Positions 36,101-48,112 of a DNA stretch of 64,000 nt are shown one piece after another. Under the pieces are notes generated by a model. It was not told the DNA's origin. It was given only the letters and a program-made list of their open reading frames with translations, and did not search any database. The stretch spans positions 10,278,520 to 10,342,519 of the forward strand of contig CM024176.1 in NCBI GenBank assembly GCA_013433145.1, in the 5' to 3' direction. Positions within the stretch are counted from its first letter, which is position 1. The number at the start of each line of letters is the position of its first letter. A program made the translations under genes and the position numbers. The stretch comes from Ascaris suum. Its lineage: Eukaryota; Nematoda; Chromadorea; Rhabditida; Ascarididae.

Positions 36101-39100
36101 TAGAATCAACCATGTCTATCGTCCCATACAACCTGTTGGGACTTGTCGTATCACCACTGCTTTATTACATCAAAGCTAATGATAGGTAAAACAAGAGTTA
36201 TTGTGAAATGGATAAATGGATGGCAATGGGTGCTGATTGTGGTACCAGCCTGGAGGGTTTGAGATCCCGCCTAGGAATTTCGTTCGGATCAGCATGAAAG
36301 ATTTCGAAATTGAATTATAGGTATCGACGAATAGAAGGTTAGCGAGAGAGACGAGCAAGCTGAACTCTCAACATCCACTTTTTTTCCAGCTAAGCGAAAA
36401 ATATGAAGCGGGAAAGGGTGCATTAGGGGGTGGACGATTTGCGTTGCTGCTTTCCTTTCGTCAGTCCGGCCAATTCCATAAGTTTCTATGAGAATATAAA
36501 TCTGCAGAATAATGGCGTCACAGTTCAACTAATCTCAAACGTTTTACAACAGATTTATCATCAATCTCTCAGGAAGGAAAACTACATAAAATATACGAGA
36601 AAAGATGCCAGGAAAAACAGATAACGAAATATCAACATAATAACGCGCATATATTGGCATTGAGGCTAGGATAGTGAAGAGCATTGAGTTCAGTAGACAA
36701 CACCAGCAATGACAAGGAAATCGAAACTGATTGGGCGATGCTTGAACGATGAAATGGTTGCGCATCAACGACGCACAACACAGAGCGGGAAGGTATATGT
36801 AGCGCAATTTTGGTGGTCCAGAACCTTTGAGCTACCTAATGTTTTTGCCAGCTACGACTACGATCATGAGCATGTTCGAGTAAATCTGAAAGGTCAAGCG
36901 GCTGCGAATAATCTTCTAACCGAAAGTCACTTCGAATTCCAGTCGACGGTATTCAAAGTGTTCTAAGTCTATAGTTTCTGACCTTTCAGTCATTACGAAC
37001 CTCCAGAGATCTCCTTAAAATGCTAGACAAGTAGAGCATTCTTGGAAATTTACGAAATAGCTCGATATCAGAAACTACATCATGTGGTCATATGGAAGAT
37101 GAGTACTCCCAAGTCGACAGAGTGTAATAAAAGCCATTCAATGACCCTCAATATATTTATGCTGCAAACCGTAAAAAAATTCTCGAACCTTGTTTGCAAC
37201 AGAGAAATATGGCGATTTTCAAATGAGGGTTTCAGTAACCCAGCCGACGTAAAACGCAAATCCACTCACTAAAAGAAAAATAAATCCATGCAAATTAAAG
37301 TGTCAACAATTTTTCAAAGCAAAATTGACGGATCAATCTGCAAAACGAATAGGAACTCATACAGTGGTACACGTTGCATCCATGAAATATCAAACTTCTA
37401 ACTTCAATGATTGAAGCGTACGAAATTTGTACTTCAGGACGAACTTTCTGAAATATGAAAATATAAAAATATGTTTCAACATTGAGCGATCAGAGCGAGG
37501 TGACCTCTTATCGAAGTCGCAAACGCGGCAATATAGTACGTTGCAACGTGGCACGCGAGCGTGCGCAACAGAACAGCATCAACAGTGTTGCTTCCCTCGT
37601 TCAAGCTTTCGTCAATCGCTGCGCGTCTTAGTGAAATAAGCGTTACGGTTTTTTCTTTACATGTTGAAATTTGATGCGAATGTTTTCTTGAAATGAGAGG
37701 CTTTATAGTTAAAAGAAAATTATAAGTTGCTAGCGTTCCGAATTTTTGGTTTTCTTTCTCCATCTCAGAAATTCTCGGTTTTCGTAGCGACTTTTCGAAT
37801 TAACTTCAATTGAATCAGCACAGTGATTAACTAAAAATTCTAATACAGTGATTTCGGGAAGGGTTAGAAAGGAAGGAGTAGGCATATTATTTTCTACAAG
37901 AAAATATTTCTTTTGAAGATCGAAATTTACATGCGACGATTTCTTGTTACTGCTGTTGAACAATGAAAGACGCAACAAGCCTCACTTTGAGAATTTTATG
38001 ATGAATCGTTGCGTTAGGTGAACTATCTTTTTAAGAAATCACTGTTTTTTGTCACTTTTTTTCGTGAATTAGGTCCAGCGATGTTCGAGATGGTGCTGGT
38101 GTTATTTTAAGTGTTGCATCGGAAAGAGCATTCTTTAGTTGGTGCGAAAGAATGAGCCATTGCACGGTTAGCTCCTGATGACCGTTGTTTCATGGAATAC
38201 GAATTGTTGAAGTTTATGTGTTTTATAACATTCGCCTCAGATCGTCCACTATATTGAATGGGAAATTTTTTACCCATTTTGGTGCTGTAAAATCAAGTTA
38301 TTTTTGTTGCATCTTCATATGCTAATCCACCACCTACGGTGTTTCCGACAAAACGACACACTGGGAAGATTGCATCATTATCGTTGGCGGTGACACCCAA
38401 TAAGCATGCTTGTATCGGTTAAAGGAGGCGTGGTCAAGCCATGGCTGTAGTTAATCGCTGTCTTATACTTTGCGCCACTTCTAGATCGTTTGCTAACGCA
38501 AGCATTTGTGAGCTATGCGAATGCAACTCATATTTGAATAGTTGTATGAGTAAGCAACTATTTGAGAAGTGAGGTCATGTTTAGGCGTTAAAAATTTCCT
38601 TTAAAAATGGACGATTTACGTTGAAATGATGACACTCAATCGATGAGGATGTATCTCTGGCTAAGCAAACCATTTCATTCATGTTGGCTTAAATCCGAGC
38701 AAAGCAATACCTTAATCAGAGCAATACCCAATAAAGGAGGGCAGATCATAGCGGAATTATCTGCTCTCTAGGGTTTCAGAAATTATTGAATCATGAAACT
38801 CTCCAAGAATTGGCATAACGTATATACCTCGCAAAGTGCATAACTGTACATGGACTATCGGATTGTGGAAATTGTAGGTGGAAACAATATTGGCAGTGTT
38901 TATCGTAGACAATGGTACTATACTTAGCGATGGGACTTTTGGTTTTATAACTCAAAGGCTTCGGAAATGAGACATGAACAATTTTACGAGTGAAAGCGAC
39001 TGAAGTTTCCGTTAAGATTCCGAAAATTGAGGAAAATGATGCAAGCATTGGAAACCAACCTACAATCAACGTTTGAATAATTTCAGTCTTTGCCATTCAA

Positions 39101-42100
39101 ACTCCAACATTTCAGTGAATTATGATGCAGTTCGATCTTCAAAAAATTCAAAACCACGCTAATCAGTTGAAAATGCCTCACTTTCGCGGTGATACATCCT
39201 CCTTTTTATCTTTGAAAAAATCGTCAATTTTCTGATTCAAAAAAAAATGGTATTTTGCCAAAAATTGGTTGTTTTAGGTTTTATCTTTGTCTACTGAAAG
39301 ATCGCTACGATGTGTTAAAGGAGGGAGAAGAATTTTCCTCTGGGTGGGTGTTGACCCTTTCTTTCTTAACTAGTGGCAAGAAAAGATAAATGCATCATTT
39401 TCGTCGATTTGAGTATACCTGAAAGTATCGGTGATGTTCGAAGGGATTAGAAAGGAAGAGACGGTGAAAGGATTGTCCTGGAAGAGGAAAGAGATGCAGA
39501 TAAAGAAACATGAGATGAACTTGATGAAATACATGCAACAGATGATGCTGCAGGATGCAAGAATGTTGAAATAGCGGTTCACAACGACCCGGGGGGGGGG
39601 GGGGGGGATACAATCCTTCCGCCACTTTGTTTAGTGGTATAGGTGGTATGTGCAGTTGGTAGAACCTCCAAATTTTGGAAGTAATATTAGTTTACCAAGA
39701 AATGTCCTAACCAATTTCTCAGTTGCTTCTTTCCCCAAAAATTTTATAAAATTTCATGTCCAAAGCTAAGGGGTATTCATGAGAAAGATCTTAAGGAGGC
39801 GATGAAATAGAGTTGGATGAATTGGGGAGGTGAGAGTTCGGAAAAATGCTTATGGGGAAATCCTTGTTCCAAGCTTCGAGCCGAAAAATCCCCCATTGCT
39901 GCGTGCCATTCGATTTATTTGCTTAAGGTACTCATAACTGTACTACCATGTACAGGTAACCAGAGCATCATAAAGAAATTGATATCTTGCGATGTGCTTC
40001 ACCATATTCCTATCGGAGAGGCGTTACGGTTGAAAAAATTTAGAGGTTTGCCGCATAAAGCCTAGTAGTCGCAAATTTTTCAAATCCTATCCAAGGTGCT
40101 GAGAGAAACAAAGTTAGGTTTGTGTTTCGTCAACCGAACTGGAACAGTGTCCGGACACAAACCTTAGGCAAAGGTATCTCAACACCACCTGATTTGATGC
40201 AGTGCTTATGCATTAGATGGTAACGACACATGTATTCAATGAAAAATGCATGAATGATACAGCAAGGCATCGAGAAAAACAATTCCACAAATACCGATGG
40301 AAAATTATGCTCTGCAAAATTTACAACTAGCGCTAACTATTACACTATCGAATAATATAGAGGCATTGCACAATCAAACAAGTATTACTTATGCATAACA
40401 GCTACTTCGTCGAACTATTCTCACATGATTTTTGTATCGTTGAGGTGCACTAAACTATGAGGATAAAATTTAGGACATGAAGGAGAAAGATTTTCTCTCG
40501 TAGTTCAACTGAGCTCATGAAAAAATGCCATCCTGAGGGTACACAGAGGCAATGGTGTTGCCAGCTTATATATGAAAGAAACGAGGGAGAAGAGATGAGA
40601 AATGAATTTAATATCGCAATAACATGAAAGCTCACTCTAAGAAGCTCCTAACCTGCCATATTCCTGACATTACATCCTGCAATATTTGATGCATTTAGCT
40701 AAACCGACCTTGTTTTGTATGACGCAATTGCTAACAACATAAATTTATAAAAGCTGTCATTGCTTTTATTACTTATGAGAGCAAATCTCCACTTTCTGCA
40801 TTAATTATTTGGGAAGACCGGACATTTTTATGCATCTTGCAGTTTTTCAACCCCTGCAGAAAGGGATTTCGCGTCTGTGAGTATATGTGTTCCAATGGTG
40901 TGCTTTCCGGACCGGTAGTTTCATTTAGAAAGCGGCCAAATATTCGTGTTGAGGAAATTCGATATGCGTGATCCAAGAGTAAGGTGACCGCTGAAATCCA
41001 ATTTTCTTTCCAGTTCATTTTTTTTTGTGTGTGGTTTATGCACACTCAACAATGTGTGAGTCCATTCTTTTTGAACAGTAATATAACAACATTCAAGTCT
41101 CAAAGTTTGAGCCTTTGCTTAAAATAATGGTCAATTGTTCTTGGTTGGACGCTGGCATAGCCATGTTGAAGCAGTACCTCCCTCCGCCGAGCAATTTTTG
41201 TTGCATCGAAGTGGGACGGGGAAGGGGATTGTTCACCATGTTGAACGGTATGTGTTGCTGTGAATAGTTTCCAAAAATTGCCTTGTTGCAGATCGATTTT
41301 TGAGATTCAACACAGTCGCTTCGTTCAGATCTTCTAGCATTCTATTGAAAATTCATCCTCTCTCTCGCGCTGTTCAAAAAGAGCTCAAAAAATGCGTCTT
41401 ATTGCTGGAACCTTCTAATGAAAATCCCATGACCATCGTCGCCTAATTGCTTCACTTACGTGATCGGGAGAGTCCTATTCGCTTCTTTCCGATGTTTCGA
41501 AGAAAAAAGAACATAATATGATTACAGTTGTAAATATGCTGGTCAATATGGAAACGTAAAAATTCCGAAGGAACTTGCGGAATCTATCTTGGCTGGCAAT
41601 AGATCATTGCAAATAAGCTATGCCGATGAGATGCACAACTCGAAACCACTAAAGCTTATTGATTCGAGGATAAGCAAACAGCAAAAGGCAACTCATAAGC
41701 TTGCAGTATGCGTTTATCCGGTAATTCAGGTGACCGACTGGACGGAGTTGGTTAGATTTATGGAGGTAATGGCTGTTTTGCTTTTTTTTTTAGTTAATCA
41801 TCGTTATTATTAGGAAGTCTGTCTTTGTATGTCTCTCGAATAGTTGTTGACGTCATTTTCGTTTTATTTGAATCAATGATTTACGGATAGACGTTTAAAA
41901 CTCAGGCTTGAAAATAGATTGGCTGAAAATGCAAGTGGAAGGGGCTTATAATAGACGCATATGCAGTACAAATCTTATGTGGATCATTGCTCGGATCGCA
42001 AAAATTTCCTAGCAAATTCTATCCATAAAATTGACAGGTGATAAGAATTCCGAGCCTGAAAGTCGTTCTTAAGCCATATTTGATTGGCTGACGGTTAAAA

Positions 42101-45100
42101 AAAACTTTCATAAATTTAACTCATATTTTAAGCGTCAGTTACTGTTTGTGTGGCCAATCATCATGGAAACAGGAATAGATTATCAAAATATATGTAATAA
42201 ATTTGTAGCACACAACTAAAAATGGAGATAAAAAATGAGGATTCAGTTAATTCCTAAAAAGATCAACGCGCATGTGAAAATATCGTTGATGGAATCATTT
42301 TTATGTTATCATAAATGCGCATTTGAAGAGATTATGAATTAGAAGTGTCGTTTCTATACTTGTGTATGTGCACTTGTCTGTGCCCGTATTTGCTCGCTAA
42401 CTCTAACTCGAGAACTATTGAAATTGAAATGAAGAAATTTTGCTGAGTATGGTTGTTTAAATCTTTCACTTACCTTCAACATTCGCGGCAAATCGACTAT
42501 ATTATTCGAAATGAAGGCATAATGAAATATTTTCGAGTGTTATTAATCGCTTCTATCAGAAACATACGCATAAGCGTTTATTAAAATCCACACTATAATT
42601 GCAATTCCTTAGATGAATTGTTGGATTTGACATAATATGATAAAGCGTTGGTTATTTAAGATGTGGATAGCTCATGGTGTAACGAAATTTTTCTTTATTA
42701 TTCAATCGTTCTCGGAAGAATTCGATGCGATGTTGCGCATCTATGAAAATGACCGTCATATTGATGTGGAACGTGTTCATTGGGGTGTATTACCGACAGC
42801 ATCGAACATTTCTTCTGATGATGACCCAAATGGCAACGTTAATCGTGGAGAGGTTTTATTGCAATTTATTTATTTCCATCTCATTAAAAAAAAACGATAG
42901 AAATGCAAAATATAGGTGAGCATAGTTATGAAGAAGAACCACCAGCTAGTAAAATTTACAAAAATGCGATTTACCCATAGAGCGGCAGTGAGGCAAGCAT
43001 AATAAGAGGCAATGAGTTTAATGCACCAAATCAACAATAGCACAGAGATCGAAACGATTTAGCCGATGCTTGAAACTTGAAATAATAATTGTATCAACGC
43101 TAATATCAGGTGAAGCATACCGACTATCAGACACTTATACATTAGTATGAATGAGAAACGCTGTGATATAAGTTGAGAAGACCCTTAGATAAGCGTTATG
43201 ATATATAGGTGTGTTCAAGTTTGCAAACAACTGGCAACGATTTTCTTGCAGTAAAGTTATGTCTGTTTGTTGCGAGTAATAACGAGTAAAACGTTTCTTT
43301 GCGAATGATCTTTGCATCGAATATTCATGAGACCTCACATTCTTTCCGTTTTGCTCAATTTCTAGCTGATTGGAAAAGTTTGCTTGAAAGAGGAAAAGCG
43401 TGATTGAAAACCGGCAATGACGAGAAGGTAAACTCTATGATTTCTTAGTCCTCATCACTCTACCAGCCTCCAACGCTTTTCTCTCATTCAGCCTTCCGCG
43501 CTTACCTTGGTGAAACTAAAGAGTGAGCACTTTGCTTTTATATGTAAGCAACAGCTCCAGTATCATCGCTAAGACCATTATTTCCTCTCTTCTTGTCGAT
43601 TTTCTCCATATAACTTTTTGCGATACCTTGGGAGAAGGTTCCAAATATGGGGGAATTATGCAGGATAAGATCACGTCGCTAAATGTAGAGGTTGCAGGAA
43701 GCTCATTGCCAGTCGGCTGGTCTATCACGCTTTCTGGGCACATTTTAGCGTAGTAATAAGGTACGCTATGGTTGGCAGATAAACGGGGAGAGAATACCAT
43801 CTGCAGACAGAAATAAATGTGTAAATCTCGCTCATGTGTGCTCACATGTAGCTCGCTTGGTGACTTATCATATGAGGGTATAAAACCAACTCCAGATTGC
43901 ATTTTGCTTTTCCTTTCCTTTGTCGTTGCTTATTCTTTCAACATTTAAAAGGCATTAAAACCGCGTTTATTTCCTTCCTCCCCTCTTCCACGAAAAAAGA
44001 TTTTTTCGGCTCTCATAATATTCGGTGCCCAACCTGTCAAACACTCTGAAATGTGATTAAGTGAAAACACACATAAGTGTCAACCGTCTCTAGCTTTTTC
44101 TTCTTACAGTGTCGTTGTTTCAGCAGGTTCTCGCCACAAACGATTGTTTACTTCGTGCTCGAGGTCAAGCTACCTATGTGGCGACTGTGGATTTAGACGA
44201 AGTGTTCGTTATTCGAACAAATTTGAGTATGTTGCAGACTATTGACTCATTATTTGGCAATGCACCGGATGCAGGAGCAGTAATTTTTAGAAGCGCTTAT
44301 GCTACTTTCGATGTAAGTTCTGGTTATGTGGTTATGCTTGAGATATTTTTTTCTGTTATTACCGCGACATTTCTTCTCTTTAATATTATGGCGCAGTATT
44401 TTTCTTTTAAGATAATTTCACTTTTTATTGCTATGGTTAAGATGCGACTGCGGCAATCTATACGTTAGGTCTGCAACGTTCTACACATGGAAAATCTTCA
44501 TAGTTGACTTCTATCACCTTCTGTCGCATCTGTCCTAGTGAACTTGTCCTGCACTCGTGCGTAGGTCCACTATTCTCCATCCATTCCACTATCGACCGTG
44601 CCGCAGCCATCGATCACACCGAGTTTTCGGCCGACCCCGTGGAGACCTCTCGTCAAGAGATACCCAAGTGGTGAGCACTATGGCTCACCCATTGTCAACC
44701 ATGCCTTACTTATGCACGTTTAAGTTTACGCAGTTCCTGGATCACATAAGCAATTTCCTACGACTCCTGATATCTTCGGGAGTGACACCTTGCATTTTAT
44801 GCATTTTATTGCCATTCGCGTTACAGCCGTTCTGTTTTCATCAACTTTTGTGGTCGACCAACGCTCCGCCTTCACAGCATGTCAGGCCTGATTATGGAGT
44901 GAAAAAACTCGGCCTCCGTTTGCGTCGTCGTGTATTGCGGTTTTATCTCGTTGAAATCAGTCCATATTCCCTCCCATGTCTACTGCATTCGCCTACGAAG
45001 TTGTTGGCAAAGATCAGCTCATGTTCTGAGTAGTTTCGAGTTCTTTGATATCTTGGTTGGTGAGATGCCTAGTCAGCGGAGGACGAAACTACTTTCGCAA

Positions 45101-48031
45101 TCACTTCGTCTTAGATGGATTTATTTCAAGTCCGAATTTGCGGAACTTACTCTGCAGCTGTTCTAGTTTGTTCTGCGATTCTGGCGCGCTGGAGATGTCT
45201 CCCTCCCAATCGAGGGAACGAAGATCCCATCAAGAATTATTACAGAGTTTCGATGACATTGTATCGCCTTTGCGGACTCGTTTGCAAAAATTGATGTGCT
45301 AGCAATCGTTAAGAGATTTCTATACTTAATGAAACAAGTTAAGAAACATAACGAAGGTTTTATAACTATTTGCTTTGCTTTGTAAACTCGATTTCGATAA
45401 CTCTATCCAGCCCGGAAATTTTTCATTGTGGTGTTCTTTGAATAGATGATTCCTGAGTTTTTTCGGCAACATTCTATGCAATAAAATTGACCTCAGTTTC
45501 CCGAATTAATATGAATACAACGATTTAAATATACGACAACAGTTATGGGTGCCTTGTTGAGACTAAATTAACGTGATTTGCATTATTGAGATACAAATGC
45601 TTATCTGCAAGTAGCTTTCAATATCCCCTACTGAGAATATTCATAGGCAGTGTCGTTCATTTGGTGTTTGTCAACTGTTAGGAACGTGTCGTACTTCCTC
45701 GTGAGTACACGTTGCGTGGAGTGTATACTGTAAACGTATTCGCACAGTTGATGAGGATAAAGTTGGTCAACAAGTGGCCATTAAGGAAGCCTTCAAATGC
45801 TTTTTGGATTCATTGAGCGTTATTTGAGCTGACGAATAAAGAAGAATTAACTTTGATTGAGTTTAGCAGGTATCAGTGTGCCGTAAGGAGAAAATTTCCA
45901 CCTGTGAGGAGAGACCTTATCGAGGAAGGGAGTGATAATCACGCCGTTGAGGAAGTTAGAGAATATATTGTCAGAAAAGGGTATGCAGCATTCAGAAACG
46001 ATATGGTTGGAGGAACGGATGTGGGAGAAAAAAAAAGGGACAAAGAACTTTAATTTTCTTCTCTTTGGTACACCGCAGCATAACACAAGGATCGGACGAG
46101 ATCAAGTTTTAGTCTTAAGTGAAGTATGATATGAGATTCTGAAGATTTTTTGAGCAAGTTCCAAACCAGACATTTATTAACCAACCAAATCCTTCAACAA
46201 ATGGTAAACGTATAGAATACTAAAGAATTTCCAATAACGAATAAGAGAAATGAAATTAGAAAAGGTATTTGTATGTGGGCGTCATTGCGTTACGAAACTC
46301 ACCTTGAACGATAGAGCCCTAGTGCAATTGTTGAGGAACTGATTTTTCATATTCGAAGAATATTTAGAATAAGTGGAAAAACGCAGTACATCCAATACTA
46401 CTCGACTTCAATATACATCGTGAAGTTATGCTCGAAAGTGTCGTCTGGAATGTTGGACAAATGAGCAAGGCAAGATTGTCATTTCAATATTAATTACTGA
46501 ATGATTTTCTATAGAACTCCCGCAAATGATCGAAAGTATTAAAGTGGAATATTTTTATTTTGTACTGTTATGATTGTCGTACTTTTTTTTACCTCGAAAA
46601 AAAAATTTGAAATTCTATACTAGGAAAATCTGATCGAATTTCACTTGTTGAATGTACTTCTTACGGAAATTCCACTAAGCATTCTATATTCGACACAATA
46701 ATACATAGCTGATCTTCGTAATATAAGGTGATTTGAGGAAAAAACTGCTCGCTTGAAATTTAGGCAGCTGTCAAGAACGTCAACGACAAAATCTATTTAA
46801 CATGCCTCACCAGGCAAAATATTTATCGCAAACCAGCCGAGATTTACATGGAATATGTATTACTGGTCGAATTAGTAATTCCTAAGGCTAGATTTAGATT
46901 TCTTGAATTTGGTCGTTTATGATACTAACTTTAAGCTTCGCCATTATTATTCTCGCATCTTCCAAATATTTTTGTCAAGTCGATGTTCCATTAGTATCTT
47001 CCATGTTTTTCAGCTCGAAAATTGAAAATTTTTATGAGAGTGGTGTCGTTTTGAAGTGAAAGTAAAGCTTGCGTTGGTTATTTTCTTTTCAAACGCCGAT
47101 TGCAACATTCTATTCCATATATTATTATATCTTAGTCATATATAGCACTTTTTGCAATTTTTGGATATTTTCAAGAATTATATCACTGGATAATATTAAA
47201 TGCATTAAAAATAACTTTGCAGTTTTTTGTCGATATTCATTGTTCCATTTTATGATTTCAGATGATTGTTCGACCGGAAATGATCAAAGTTGCCGACGTA
47301 CATTATGTAAAAGCAATGGAGAAGCCGGAAGCAACATCAATTACGGTCGATCCTGAGATTGGGAAAATATATCATTTAAGGTAATCGAATACTGCTCTTT
47401 TATGCAATAAAACGTTGCTCCGGCAAGGATTTAATTTAGTTATTTTTCATGATATTGCGTTTAAATTCGCCAGTAAAATCTCTTCTTCATACCTGATATA
47501 TCTCCAACAGTGACGATTCTTCACTCATCCATACAACGCTTACTCTATTAGTAGTTGCATACTAGCGTCACAATTAGCGGATTTCTGTATACCGTCTCTA
47601 GCGTGAAGAATTTGTCCCCTCACTCTTCGTCGATCGTCAGATTTACGCATCATTTTTTCCAGATTTGAGCTTATTTTAAACTATTTTTAACGTTTCTGAA
47701 ATTTCCGCGCCTAAGCGGTTGCTTCATGCCTGCATCAAGCATTTCTCGGGCGGGCCAACGATGCATTTGATCCATCCGCATTCGACATTTTCATTAAATC
47801 TTTCGGAATTAAAAGTAACCCTGAAACAACTAATAGAGTCTTCGTATTCGGCAAATGCTTGGAGATTGGCTGCTGCGTGGATGTTTTCCACAGATGTTGG
47901 TAATCTCGCTTACCCTAGGTTGTCTTTTTTCATTGGTTAAGTGGCACATAACTTCATGCTTGTAACCTAATGACTTTGACTGCGAAATTTTCGTTTTTTT
48001 TGTGCGCTAATATGCAATATCAAATATCTTT

Positions 48032-48112
<81 letters not shown>

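Noticed and set aside
41100..41330. Possible mariner-like fragment (GC-richer patch)
   Set aside because: Translations on both strands gave no transposase motif.
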